DNA from: CAZUMW01 sp964621615
Lineage (GTDB): Bacteria > Desulfobacterota > WTBG01 > CAIYCZ01 > CAIRTM01
Direction of reading: 5' to 3'
Length of the DNA stretch: 64,000 nucleotides
NCBI GenBank assembly: GCA_964621615.1
Contig: CAZUMW010000008.1
Location: forward strand, 62,001 to 126,000
Shown: piece by piece, positions 1-8,940 of the stretch
Position numbering within the stretch: position 1 is the first letter of the stretch
Layout: each line of letters opens with the position of its first letter
Notes under the pieces: generated by a model
The model's database searches: none
Told to the model about the DNA's origin: nothing
The model's input: the letters and a program-made list of their open reading frames with translations, nothing else
Program-made: the position numbers and the translations under genes

Positions 1-1284
1 CTGATCCTTTTGGTGCCGGCTTCCAGGGGCTGTGAGCACGCACCGGCAGCAATTCTGCAAGCGCATCTTGACATGGTATGCGAAAAAGCCAGCGGCAGCA
101 CGTTCGATTTTGCACATGACCCGATAGAAGCGGTACGGGAAGGGGCGTGGATGACAGCCGGAGAGACTACGCTCGGGGCTGACAACGGCATCGGCGTTGC
201 CGCTGCGCTTTCACAGAACATCGTTCATGGCCCCCTGGAGTTGCTTTTCACTGTTGACGAGGAAAGCGGCATGACCGGAGCTTCACGGCTTTCTGCAGAC
301 TGTCTGGCCGGACGTTTCCTGATCAACCTCGACTCTGAAGAAACAGGGGCTGTTTATATCGGCTGCTCCGGAGGTAGCGGGGTGGATATTGCGCTGCCGC
401 TGCACCGCAAACCCGCTGATCCTGAGCGTTGCTATGCTGTTGCAGCGATTGACGGCCTGCAGGGTGGTCACTCAGGGCTCGATATTGACAAAAACCGCGC
501 AAATGCTATAGCGCTTCTTGCCTTTTTTCTTCGCAATCTGAGAGGCTGTGACGTGCGCATTGCGGATATGCAGGGCGGCGACAAGCACAACGCCATTCCA
601 CGGTACGCTGCAGCAACGTTCAGCATTGAAAAAAAACACTGCGATCGATTGCAACACACCATCAGCACCTGCACCGACATCTTCAAAAAAAGGTTTGCCG
701 AAGAAACGGGCATATCCATTCGCTGCGAGCCCGCACAAAGCAGCAGCACGTCGATACCGCACAAGGCGTCCGCCGACCTTATTAATATGCTGCTTGCTCT
801 TCCGAACGGCATTCTGGCTATGAGCCGAAATATCCCGGGCCTTGTTGAAACATCAAACAACCTTGCCTCCATTAGAGCCAAAGACAGCACAGCTGTCATC
901 CACTGCTCACCACGATCATCTGTGCCGGAATCCCTTGACGCTGCGGTCAAACAGGTGTGTGCGGTAGCAGATCTGGCAGGAGCAGCCGTGTCTTTAAAGG
1001 GCTCCTACCCTGGATGGCAGCCTGATCGCGAATCGCAGCTGCTGCATCTTGCAGAAAAAGTTCACTCCGACCGCTTCGGGAAAAAGCCGGCAGTGAAAGC
1101 AGTTCATGCCGGGCTGGAATGCGGCATAATCAAAAACCGCTATCCGGACATGGACATGATATCCATCGGCCCGGACATCCGGCACGCGCACTCCCCCCGC
1201 GAAGCGGTCAACATCGAAAGCGTCGGCAGGTTCTGGAACTTTGTAACTTCCCTACTTAAGGCCATAGCAGACACCCGGCCCTGA
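1..1284 (+). CDS. pepD: Aminoacyl-histidine dipeptidase (peptidase M20, PepD type), 5' end outside the window
   Basis: Zinc metallopeptidase of the M20 family that cleaves Xaa-His and other dipeptides in the cytoplasm. The frame is open from base 1. It reads into the conserved segment LQAHLDMVCEK, where the His and Asp are the first metal-site residues, so roughly the first 60 codons lie upstream; the first internal start-like codon (TTG at 10) is not the true start. Further family blocks are LGADNGIG (metal Asp), the catalytic Glu pair in TVDEESGMTG, GLQGGHSGLDI in the lid domain, and HAGLECG near the C-terminus with the last metal Glu. The stop is 11 bp before the next start, so the two genes may be co-transcribed. 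Family assignment is firm; exact substrate is inferred. Confidence 0.93.
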   Translation: MILLVPASRGCEHAPAAILQAHLDMVCEKASGSTFDFAHDPIEAVREGAWMTAGETTLGADNGIGVAAALSQNIVHGPLELLFTVDEESGMTGASRLSADCLAGRFLINLDSEETGAVYIGCSGGSGVDIALPLHRKPADPERCYAVAAIDGLQGGHSGLDIDKNRANAIALLAFFLRNLRGCDVRIADMQGGDKHNAIPRYAAATFSIEKKHCDRLQHTISTCTDIFKKRFAEETGISIRCEPAQSSSTSIPHKASADLINMLLALPNGILAMSRNIPGLVETSNNLASIRAKDSTAVIHCSPRSSVPESLDAAVKQVCAVADLAGAAVSLKGSYPGWQPDRESQLLHLAEKVHSDRFGKKPAVKAVHAGLECGIIKNRYPDMDMISIGPDIRHAHSPREAVNIESVGRFWNFVTSLLKAIADTRP

Positions 1285-1295
1285 GGTCACATGCC

Positions 1296-1835
1296 ATGCC
1301 GCATCCGGACTCAATCTCCATATGTACCGAAGCGCAGCGCACAGGCTATATAAAGCTCTCGGATCTGCATCGAATTCTGTCCGAAGAAGCCGGCTGCTCT
1401 CTGGAGACCCTGCACCGGGTGTATACCTGCTGCGACGCCCATGTATTCAGCAAAAAAACCTTCGAGCAGCTCCGGGGCAGTGCAGCCGCAACAACAGGGC
1501 TCGGGGAAGGGAAGATAACGGCGCAGCGCATCATTGCCGGAAGCTCAGACCGGATAGAAATTCCCGGCATGAGCTCAACTCCGGACGCGGACGAAATCAT
1601 GCTGCGCATGATCGTCTGGCACTGGCTGCTGAAGATATGGGCGGGGTTTACGGACAACAGCGAAAAAGCAGGAGCCGCTTTACCGTTATACTGTAAAGCA
1701 GCTGATGGAAGCTACGCTCCTATATCCAGGATCTTTGCACCATCCTGGTTTCATTATGTCAGAGTCGCAGATCTTCACAGACTTTTTCACAATCTGGCGA
1801 TCCCGCTGCCCGGAAAGCTCTCATACGGACGGTAA
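1296..1835 (+). CDS. Hypothetical protein, 179 aa
   Basis: Unrecognised protein. It starts 11 bp after the dipeptidase stop, with a GAGG about 9 bp before the ATG, and ends 8 bp before the convergent stop of the next gene. The sequence has an amphipathic N-terminal part (LSDLHRILSEEAGCSLETLH), a Cys pair at CC, and a second LHRLFHN segment near the C-terminus. There is no signal peptide or clear membrane span. Coding bias and position behind pepD suggest a real gene; no function can be given. Confidence 0.6.
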   Translation: MPHPDSISICTEAQRTGYIKLSDLHRILSEEAGCSLETLHRVYTCCDAHVFSKKTFEQLRGSAAATTGLGEGKITAQRIIAGSSDRIEIPGMSSTPDADEIMLRMIVWHWLLKIWAGFTDNSEKAGAALPLYCKAADGSYAPISRIFAPSWFHYVRVADLHRLFHNLAIPLPGKLSYGR

Positions 1836-1843
1836 TATATTCT

Positions 1844-2401
1844 TTATTGCTGGTGCACAGCACTCCGCTTCTGCATGTTTTTTAGCAGCGCATCATATTT
1901 TTCACGAAAGCAATTCAGAAAGCGCTCTTCAATGTCCCCTTTCCGGAGTGACCAGTCCGGGTCACGATGAAAAACCGGCTTAACCGCGGAGCCGGAAATA
2001 CCCTGCTCCTCATAAAGCCGTTTCATCAGCTCAGCTTCCGTGACCTCTTGTGCACACTTCAGTTCACGGCAGCTCTCCTCATACACTCTGCGCACATCCT
2101 GTGTGTCTACAAACACATCCAGCAGGCGAAAAAGTTCACGGGTCTCCTCGTCAAGAGACACACGATCACCCGCTCTGCCCATAAAAAAAGCTGCAGCCTG
2201 TTCGCCGTAGCACTCCTGCAAAGCCTGAAGCTCCCTGGCAGCCTGCTGAATATTTGCAGCTTTATTCAAAAAATTCTGAATAAGCCCATCAACCTTTGCA
2301 GCAAGCTCTTGTCGAACCTGCTCCTCTCTCTCACGGCTGCTCAGCGTCATGTTGTTTGTTTTCTCCATAATAATGTCGAGCGTGCTTCTTATTTCTCCCA
2401 T
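1844..2401 (-). CDS. Conserved protein of unknown function opening with MGEIRSTLDIIMEKT, 185 aa
   Basis: Soluble, strongly helical, charge-rich protein. The frame is open to 2419, but the start is placed at 2401 because GGAGG sits 5 bp before that ATG and the resulting N-terminus MGEIRSTLDIIMEKT looks like a genuine, conserved beginning (from memory, similar starts recur in deltaproteobacterial proteins; not verified). The middle (about residues 25-75) is a probable coiled coil rich in Glu, Gln and Ala; the rest is mixed helical with no catalytic motif recognised. It lies 50 bp downstream of cheD on the same strand and is probably co-transcribed with it, which hints at, but does not prove, a role near chemosensory signalling. 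Confidence 0.7.
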   Translation of the reverse strand: MGEIRSTLDIIMEKTNNMTLSSREREEQVRQELAAKVDGLIQNFLNKAANIQQAARELQALQECYGEQAAAFFMGRAGDRVSLDEETRELFRLLDVFVDTQDVRRVYEESCRELKCAQEVTEAELMKRLYEEQGISGSAVKPVFHRDPDWSLRKGDIEERFLNCFREKYDALLKNMQKRSAVHQQ

Positions 2402-2451
2402 AAAAACCTCCACCCGCACAGGCGGTCATATTGCCGGCACGTATCCTCTGC

Positions 2452-2958
2452 CTACAGATCGAACACGGAGCCCTGACTTTTAATAATTGTTTTCCCCGTT
2501 GCAATATCGAGCATAAGCGTTCGTGAAACAACACCGTCAACCGCTTCGTTTTCTATAAGCAAATCATTTTTCCACAGCAGCTTTTTAAAAACGACATAGT
2601 TCCGTTTGCCGATTTGAAAAAAACGCTCAGCGCCAAGCGGCTGTGCGCAGCCTGCCGCTTTGACAACAATACGTTTTTTCACAGCCCCCAGCTCATAGGC
2701 CTTACGAAACAAAAGCGGGATACCGGTATCGACAAACATAGCGGGCTGCTCTTTAGACTTCTCCAGATTGGTTTTGGACAGCGGCAGCATACAGTGTATC
2801 ATGCCGCCCACCGATACTTCCGGATCGTAAATAGCTACGCCCAGACAGGAGCCAAGCGAATAGGTAACAAGAATATCGTCAGGATTGTTTGAAACCTCGA
2901 CACAGGATATGCCGACAACTACGTTTTTTTTTGCCGTAAGCGAGCTTGCAAGATTCAT
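2452..2958 (-). CDS. cheD: Chemoreceptor glutamine deamidase CheD
   Basis: CheD deamidates specific glutamines of methyl-accepting chemotaxis proteins and can be sequestered by CheC. The 168-residue product has the family core: TYSLGSCLGVAIYDPE with the catalytic Cys, and GGMIHCMLPLS with the catalytic His about 17 residues later. The C-terminal half (KAAGCAQPL, IGKRNYVVFKKLL) also matches the fold. No strong Shine-Dalgarno is seen before the ATG at 2958, so the start is less certain. No other chemotaxis gene is in the window, so this is an isolated cheD. Confidence 0.9.
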   Translation of the reverse strand: MNLASSLTAKKNVVVGISCVEVSNNPDDILVTYSLGSCLGVAIYDPEVSVGGMIHCMLPLSKTNLEKSKEQPAMFVDTGIPLLFRKAYELGAVKKRIVVKAAGCAQPLGAERFFQIGKRNYVVFKKLLWKNDLLIENEAVDGVVSRTLMLDIATGKTIIKSQGSVFDL

Positions 2959-3076
2959 TGGTTACTATTTGCGGATTTTTATCGAGTCATCACAATCCTG
3001 AAGAAAGAGCACACATACGGCTGTGCTGCTTATTGCCCATCAGAGAAGCAAACCGGGCTGCAGGACTGAACAGACG

Positions 3077-4342
3077 TTATATCAAAAAAAACGAAGCCAG
3101 CATGCCTGTAGCGATCATGACGCCGAATATCGGCAGGGAATATTTTATCAGCGCCCTTCCTGCAGTAAAAGTTATAAGCATTTTTACCGCTGTATTTGAC
3201 AGCGCGGCAAGGGTAATGCCACGGGCTGCAACTGTGGGCGATATGCTGTCTTTTGCCAGATTTGACAGTGACAGGGTTATCGGATCGACATCGGCAAGGC
3301 CGGTAAGAATGCTTGACACATATACTCCGGCGGTCCCGAAATATACTTCACCTGCTTTTGCAATAAACAGTATGCATCCGAACAGCAGCCCGAACCCTAT
3401 TGCCGGCCAGAGCTCAAACGGATTTTTTGCACTGACCTGTTCCGTTTGAAACGTTTTCTGAGCGGTCCTGCGTCGAGACAGCCACACTCCTGCACACAGC
3501 ACCAACCCTGATGCACCGGCTGATGCAATGGGGATCATGAGAATTCTGCCAACTTCCCGGTTGACGGCAAACGCTTCAACCAGAATGCGGATAAACATGA
3601 TGGCGCAGGCAACAACAATCCCCAGAGCAAATTCAGGAGCAAGCCGCGGCTCTTTGCTGCTATGCCGGGAAAAGCCGAGCGTAACAGCAGTGCTGGAGGC
3701 AATGCCCCCGAGAAGGCCTGCCAGGCCGATGCCCTGCCGCGCTCCAAATATTTTAATAAGCACATAACCGACAAAATTAATGCCCGCTATCAGCACGACC
3801 ATCAGCCAGATGATATGCGGGTTTATAACGTCAAGCGGGCCGAACGTCCTGTCAGGCAAAACCGGTAAGATAATCAGGGTAATAACCCCGAACTGAAGTG
3901 CGGCGGCAATATCCTCCTGGGCAATCTGACGGGAAAGGCCCTCAAGGGGTTTTTTGGTTGCCAGAAGCAGAACTGTCACAACGGTGAGTGCTCCTGCCAG
4001 TGCAGTCAAGTCCCACCACACCAGACCTCCGAACAGAAAGCTCAGAAACGCAGCTATTTCAGTGGTTATTCCCGGGCGCTCGGCAGCCGTAAAAATATGG
4101 CCGGCGATTATCAGGGCTGCAAGCGCGGCCAGCCCCACCGCAAACGCCCAGGGCACAAATAGATCGTGCATCAGCGCGGTTGTGCAACCCATCACCGAAA
4201 TAAGCGGAAACGTGCGTATGCCGACGAACGCCTCGCGTTTTTCTTTCTCCCGCTCTATTCCCAATATTAAACCAAGGGCAAGAGCGATGCCGAACCGCTG
4301 AAACAAAACAACAATTTCCGGCACTGACACATCCGCTTCCAT
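3077..4342 (-). CDS. MgtC/SapB and DUF4010 membrane protein, 421 aa
   Basis: Polytopic inner-membrane protein. The N-terminal third (about residues 10-140) has the MgtC/SapB signature, with ALALGLILGIEREKEKR followed by FVGIRTFPLISVMG. The rest matches the DUF4010 arrangement, with hydrophobic segments and the loop GLLGGIASSTAVTLGFSRHS. About a dozen hydrophobic stretches are visible. MgtC proteins are linked to Mg2+ homeostasis in pathogens, but the fused DUF4010 group has no proven transport activity. The gene stands alone between cheD and the Bat operon, all on the minus strand. Confidence 0.85.
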   Translation of the reverse strand: MEADVSVPEIVVLFQRFGIALALGLILGIEREKEKREAFVGIRTFPLISVMGCTTALMHDLFVPWAFAVGLAALAALIIAGHIFTAAERPGITTEIAAFLSFLFGGLVWWDLTALAGALTVVTVLLLATKKPLEGLSRQIAQEDIAAALQFGVITLIILPVLPDRTFGPLDVINPHIIWLMVVLIAGINFVGYVLIKIFGARQGIGLAGLLGGIASSTAVTLGFSRHSSKEPRLAPEFALGIVVACAIMFIRILVEAFAVNREVGRILMIPIASAGASGLVLCAGVWLSRRRTAQKTFQTEQVSAKNPFELWPAIGFGLLFGCILFIAKAGEVYFGTAGVYVSSILTGLADVDPITLSLSNLAKDSISPTVAARGITLAALSNTAVKMLITFTAGRALIKYSLPIFGVMIATGMLASFFLI

Positions 4343-4479
4343 GTCTTTTCCCGGGAATATAGTAACATAAAATTGTCAAACGTAACGAACTCGCAGACTG
4401 ATCAATAGCATAGCACAGCAGGCAGGCTTAGTGAAATAAGAAAGAAGGGCACAATCCCGGCGAAGGAAAAGGCATGATC

Positions 4480-5472
4480 TTACCGTCGCTCCCGCAAAAA
4501 ACATTCTATAAGAAGCAGTGCAAGCGCTCCAAACACAAACCACTGGAAGCGCTCCTCCCACCGTTTTGTGCGCGTCGAGCGAAGCTCTTTTTTCTCGAGC
4601 GCTCCCTGTATCTGTGAGCGGTAAATTTTTTCAAGATCCATATCGCCGGTTACCGACCTGACATAGCTCCCTCCGGTTTCGAGCGCTATTTTCTGCAGCG
4701 TTTTCTCGTCAAGCCTGCTCAAAACCACGTTACCCTGTTTATCCTTTAAAAATCCGCCGCCGTCACCGATTGGAATTGGCGCACCTTCCGGCTTGCCGAT
4801 GCCGATGGTAAATATCTTCACACCTTCACGCTTTGCCTCTTTCGCCGCCTCAAGAGGCCCGCTGCCGTGGTCCTCGCCGTCGGTAATCAGGATAAGAGCT
4901 TTTGATTTGCGCTCGTGACGCGCAAACGACTCTGCTGCTTTCCGTATCGCCGGTCCCAGAGCGGTACCCGGGGAGGGCACAAGTTCGGGCGACACATAAT
5001 CAAGAAACATTCTGAACGCACCGTAATCGAGCGTAAGCGGACATTGGGTAAACGCGGAGCCCGCAAAGACAATCAACCCGATACGGTCACCTTCCAGCAT
5101 GCTGCACAGGTCATATATTTCACGTTTTGCACGCTCGAGCCGGCTTGGCTCGACATCGGTAGCACGCATGCTTTGCGAAACATCGACAGCGATAATGATA
5201 TCAACTCCGGTACGCTTGATATCCTCCCAGTGAAACCCCCAGCGAGGGCGGGTAAGGGCAAAAATCAGAAGGACCACCGCAGCTGTTACAAGCACCGCTT
5301 TCAGGCGCTGATTGCCTTTCTGACGGCCGGAAGCTATCAGGCGCTCCGGCGAGGCATCGCCGCAGAAAAGCTGCATAATCCGCTCGCGGCGCAAAAACAC
5401 ATACATATAAAAAAACACCAGCGCCGGAGCAATCCACAGCAGAAACAGATATGAAAGATTTCCGAATTTCAT
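4480..5472 (-). CDS. BatB-like VWA-domain membrane protein
   Basis: Von Willebrand factor A protein of the Bat (Bacteroides aerotolerance) type, 330 aa. Two N-terminal membrane spans (about residues 8-26 and 58-75) precede a VWA domain with a complete MIDAS: DVSQS at 97-101, Thr near 170 (PGTALG) and TDGED at about 197-201. A last membrane span near the C-terminus (QWFVFGALALLLIECFL) puts the VWA domain in the periplasm. It is the last gene of the moxR-to-VWA operon, about 100 bp after the sister VWA gene. The Bat genes are associated with stress or oxygen tolerance and with MoxR-assisted metal loading or folding; the role here is inferred. Confidence 0.88.
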   Translation of the reverse strand: MKFGNLSYLFLLWIAPALVFFYMYVFLRRERIMQLFCGDASPERLIASGRQKGNQRLKAVLVTAAVVLLIFALTRPRWGFHWEDIKRTGVDIIIAVDVSQSMRATDVEPSRLERAKREIYDLCSMLEGDRIGLIVFAGSAFTQCPLTLDYGAFRMFLDYVSPELVPSPGTALGPAIRKAAESFARHERKSKALILITDGEDHGSGPLEAAKEAKREGVKIFTIGIGKPEGAPIPIGDGGGFLKDKQGNVVLSRLDEKTLQKIALETGGSYVRSVTGDMDLEKIYRSQIQGALEKKELRSTRTKRWEERFQWFVFGALALLLIECFLRERR

Positions 5473-5572
5473 CTTGAAACTTTACCGGTCATTAACGCTC
5501 AATCTGAGCGCTGCGAACCATAACCTTATCACACGGAGATGGCCTGCGCACCCTGCTATCCATCGCCCACGT

Positions 5573-6568
5573 TCAGGGGATCTTTCGAAGCCGCGTGTGT
5601 GACAGCACAACCTCCCCCAAAAGGATAATAAGCCCCGGTATCAGAAAATACATGAACAGCTCTTCGTATTCGGTATATTCTTTTACCGTTACCTCAGTTT
5701 TTTCCATCTCATCTATTTTCTGATAAATTTTCTCAAGCGCATCGGTATTTGTTGCACGGAAATAGGTGCCGCCGGTTTTGTCCGCTATTTCCTTCAGCGT
5801 TTCCTCATCCAGGTCGACGCGCCGATAAACATACCGCTTTCCAAAAAAAGAATCCACCAGAAAGGGGGCCTCACCCCGTGAGCCCACCCCGATGGTATAC
5901 ACCTTAATGCCGTAGGTCCGGGCAATATCAGCAGCCGTTGACGGGCTCACGGTTCCCGTATTGTTTCGCCCGTCTGTAAGCAGAATAACCACCTTTGATT
6001 GTGCCTCGAGCTCCTTGAGCCGCTTTACGCAGATTCCCAGCGCCGACCCGATTGCTGTGGCATCGCCCGCCATGCCGATCTCAGCGCTGTCAAGAAGGCT
6101 CATCAGAACGCCGTAATCAAGGGTCAGCGGGCACTGCGTAAAAGCCTCCTGCCCGAACACGACCATACCGATCCGGTCGTTTTTCCGCCCGGCGATAAAG
6201 TCGCTCACCACTTTTTTCACCGCTTCGAGGCGGGTTCCGCGCTCGCCGCCGGTCTTGAAGTCAAGGGCCCGCATGCTTCCCGATGTATCGATGCACAGGA
6301 TGATATCGATTCCCTCGGTGGTCACTTCTGTTGACTTTATGCCCGACTGCGGCCGGGCAAGCGCCATAATAAAAAGGGCGAGCGCCAGGCAGCGAAGCAC
6401 CACAAGGGCTTTGCGCAAATACACCGTCAGGGGCGTTTTCAGCTGCTTCATTACCTGAAGCGATGAAAACCGGATGCGGCTGCTTCCCATATTGCGCCAG
6501 TTATATATTCCCGCCAGCGGAAGCAGCAGCAGTAAAATCAGCAGCCAGGGGTCTTCAAAACGAAGCAT
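5573..6568 (-). CDS. BatA-like VWA-domain membrane protein
   Basis: Second VWA protein of the operon, 331 aa. The frame opens at 6592, but the start is set at 6568, where GAGG precedes the ATG and the protein begins MLRFEDPWLL, the usual BatA opening. Two membrane spans (about 8-22 and 52-72) precede a VWA domain with an intact MIDAS: DTSGS at 94-98, Thr about 171 in GDATAIGSAL, and LTDGRN at about 197. A C-terminal span (LFMYFLIPGLIILLGEVVL) anchors the other end. It is about 30% similar by eye to its downstream neighbour, with the same insertion around the FTQCPLTLDYG block, so the two probably arose by duplication and may pair. Confidence 0.9.
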   Translation of the reverse strand: MLRFEDPWLLILLLLLPLAGIYNWRNMGSSRIRFSSLQVMKQLKTPLTVYLRKALVVLRCLALALFIMALARPQSGIKSTEVTTEGIDIILCIDTSGSMRALDFKTGGERGTRLEAVKKVVSDFIAGRKNDRIGMVVFGQEAFTQCPLTLDYGVLMSLLDSAEIGMAGDATAIGSALGICVKRLKELEAQSKVVILLTDGRNNTGTVSPSTAADIARTYGIKVYTIGVGSRGEAPFLVDSFFGKRYVYRRVDLDEETLKEIADKTGGTYFRATNTDALEKIYQKIDEMEKTEVTVKEYTEYEELFMYFLIPGLIILLGEVVLSHTRLRKIP

Positions 6569-6700
6569 GAAACCTCTAATCAAAATTTGCAATGCTTTTA
6601 GGGTTCGATACCGATATCAATTTAGATCAATGATTATACCAGCGCAGACAGGCTGCCGGATTCATTTTATCATTTTCATGAGCATGAAGCCTGAAAGCGT

Positions 6701-7681
6701 TTATGCAGCCGCCTTTGGGCCGCTTTCCTCTGCGGGCTCTTTTGTCTGCTCTATGATTGTCTCCACATCATCATAGCCTGCCTGGATCTCATCGGGAGAC
6801 GGGGTGTGTTTGGCAAATTTTATCAGATCCGAATTAATCAGAAACGATTTTGTCCGCCCCTTGATTGCCTCGCTCATTCCCTGCAGACCGTTTATGGCGG
6901 GAATAAGCTCCTGCGTTGTCTGCTCGACAGCCGGCACAAAAAATCTGTTCTCGATATAGCGGCGGCATATATCGGATAGCCTGAAATAGTGCTCCGCAAA
7001 CCCGCCTTTTTCAACCAGATTGTCCTTTTTCAGACGGTCCAGCTCCTCGAGCGCAATAAGATAGGCGGGCTTCTCGGGCTCCTGTCTGCCGCGCCGACGA
7101 CGCCGAACGTACAGAAACACGCCCGCCCCGGCAGCAGCAAGCCCGAAGGCAATTCCGCCGGCAACCAGGTACGGAGTCAGATCCCGTCTGGCCGTCTGCA
7201 GGGGTTTTATATCGATAATATCCTGCTGCTGCTCAGCGTCTTCCTCAGCTGCGGTAAACTCAAGGAAAATCTGCGGGGTCTTGATGGTTTTTTCTTCACC
7301 GCCCGCCGTCCGGTAGCCGACCGCCACTGCCGGAATGATATAGGATCCTTCGATATCGGCTTTCAGCTCATACCACTTCGTGTAGCGAATCCGGTTGTCG
7401 ATCTGCTCGGGACCCTCCTCACCGAAATCGACAATACGAAGCCCGGCTATATTCGTGCCCGCATCGGGCATATCGATCTGAACGTTTTTATCGCTGCGCA
7501 CCGTGATCCTGAAGGTGACCGGCTGGCTGACAGGCGCATGCGTGCGGTCTGTTTCTGCAGTCACCTCTATGGGCGGGGCTTCGCGTTTGTTCTCCGGCTG
7601 CCCTTGTTCCGTTTCTGCGTTAAAGCAGCCAGCCGTCAGAAAAACCGCTGCTGCTGTCAAACCGAGAATCAGCGTCCTCAC
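6701..7681 (-). CDS. BatD-like lipoprotein with one membrane span
   Basis: Product of 326 aa with a signal peptide and lipobox LTAGC (Cys19), then a region rich in acidic residues, an immunoglobulin-like beta domain (about 35-150; starts PPIEVTAETDRTHAPVSQPV), a membrane span (about 171-192, YLVAGGIAFGLAAAGAGVFLYV broken by no charge) followed by an Arg-rich stop-transfer stretch, and a cytoplasmic helical domain. This layout matches BatD or DUF4381-type proteins. Its start overlaps the upstream parvulin stop by 4 bp, so translation is likely coupled. A lipobox together with an internal span is unusual; processing at Cys19 is inferred. Confidence 0.8.
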   Translation of the reverse strand: MRTLILGLTAAAVFLTAGCFNAETEQGQPENKREAPPIEVTAETDRTHAPVSQPVTFRITVRSDKNVQIDMPDAGTNIAGLRIVDFGEEGPEQIDNRIRYTKWYELKADIEGSYIIPAVAVGYRTAGGEEKTIKTPQIFLEFTAAEEDAEQQQDIIDIKPLQTARRDLTPYLVAGGIAFGLAAAGAGVFLYVRRRRRGRQEPEKPAYLIALEELDRLKKDNLVEKGGFAEHYFRLSDICRRYIENRFFVPAVEQTTQELIPAINGLQGMSEAIKGRTKSFLINSDLIKFAKHTPSPDEIQAGYDDVETIIEQTKEPAEESGPKAAA

Positions 7682-8940
7682 TTGCTATTCTCCGCTTCAA
7701 GTGCTTCGGGAAACAGCTTCACCCCGGCAGCCTGCACCGCCTGGTCAAGCAGCTTCTCATATGCCCGGGTCAGCTTCTGCATATAATAATCGTTTTTTAC
7801 CTGCTCGACACATTCCTCAAAGGGCCGCGGCTGTGCCTGCCGTTTATTTTCTATCCGGAAAATATAATAATAGCCCCCGGCTTCGACCGGTCCGGCAATA
7901 TCACCTTTCTCGGCGGAAAACAGAGCTTCGGTAACTGCAGCAGCATTGCCTATACCGAGATCATCCTCACCACGGCGCACCCACCCCGGAAACAGGCCGC
8001 CTTTCCGGGCGGTTTCATTGTCAAGCGATATCTCCTGCGCAAGATCTGCAAAGTCGCTTCCCTGCTCAATCTTTGTCATGATATTGTCTGCGATCTCCTG
8101 CATGCCCGCCTTTATCATGCGCACGCGAACAGCTTCCTTCTGTGCATAATCATTCCGGTGAGCCTTGAAGAAGTTCAGCATATCATCGGGGTCAACCGTG
8201 ATATCGTCTTTTATTTGGCTTTCAACGACCTTGTTTACCAGCAGCTGCTTTTCCATCTGCTGCATGCGCTTGCGCACATCCGGATCCTTGTCGTACTCGA
8301 GCTTCAGGGCCTTGCGGTACAGAAGCTGCTCGGCCACATATTTTTTCAAAAAATCGGCCTTTTTCCCGGGCTCGCTAAATTGTTCCCGCATCCACTCTGG
8401 CAGGGCGTCAATGGCCTCGTTAATATCCTCGGCATAGACCGCGTCAGAGCCTATCCGCGCAACCACGCGTGAGCCTTCCGGAGCTGACGTGCGCTGATCA
8501 GCGTCAACGGTTTTCTCAAGCGTATACTCGGCGGCGCTGTATTTGCCGATGTGCTCCAGGCAGCTGATGATTTTTGACGCTGTTTTATCCATAAGGCTGC
8601 TTTCCGGTGCGGCGATTTCCACCCGGTACAGCCAGGACAGCGCATCCTCGTAGCGGCCCTCATCCATATACATCGTGCCGATCGTGTAGGCAAGATTTGC
8701 CAGACGGCTTCCCTCCAGCCCTGATGTTTTTACATAGTCGATATATGCCTCGATGGCCTCCTGCATCACCCCGGCGCCTTTAAGCTTGTTTGCCAGCGCG
8801 CGCTGCTGTGACGGGGTCCATGCCGCGCTCTTTCCCGTATCACCTTTTCCCGTCAAGGAGCCGATTCGAAATCCGATAAACACCACAACCAGTGCCAGCC
8901 CAATGCTGACAAAGCTCAAGACGACCGCTGTTTTGTTCAT
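7678..8940 (-). CDS. SurA/PpiC-type peptidyl-prolyl isomerase with helical-repeat N-terminus
   Basis: Membrane-anchored periplasmic foldase of 420 aa. A signal anchor (residues 5-27) is followed by two or three TPR-like helical hairpins (about 45-145, with EGRYEDALSWLYRVE and IGKYSAAEYTLEK), a SurA-like N domain (about 160-250), and a parvulin domain (about 255-375) with FADLAQEISLDNETARKGG. The gene overlaps its neighbours on both sides by 4 bp. In classical Bat operons this place is often held by the TPR protein BatC; here the TPR part is joined to a parvulin, so it may combine scaffold and folding roles (inference). Confidence 0.87.
   Translation of the reverse strand: MNKTAVVLSFVSIGLALVVVFIGFRIGSLTGKGDTGKSAAWTPSQQRALANKLKGAGVMQEAIEAYIDYVKTSGLEGSRLANLAYTIGTMYMDEGRYEDALSWLYRVEIAAPESSLMDKTASKIISCLEHIGKYSAAEYTLEKTVDADQRTSAPEGSRVVARIGSDAVYAEDINEAIDALPEWMREQFSEPGKKADFLKKYVAEQLLYRKALKLEYDKDPDVRKRMQQMEKQLLVNKVVESQIKDDITVDPDDMLNFFKAHRNDYAQKEAVRVRMIKAGMQEIADNIMTKIEQGSDFADLAQEISLDNETARKGGLFPGWVRRGEDDLGIGNAAAVTEALFSAEKGDIAGPVEAGGYYYIFRIENKRQAQPRPFEECVEQVKNDYYMQKLTRAYEKLLDQAVQAAGVKLFPEALEAENSK

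Noticed and set aside
4343..4479. TTGACA near 4375 on the minus strand as promoter of the MgtC-like gene
   Set aside because: The nearest -10-like TATATT is only 12 bp away, too close for sigma-70.
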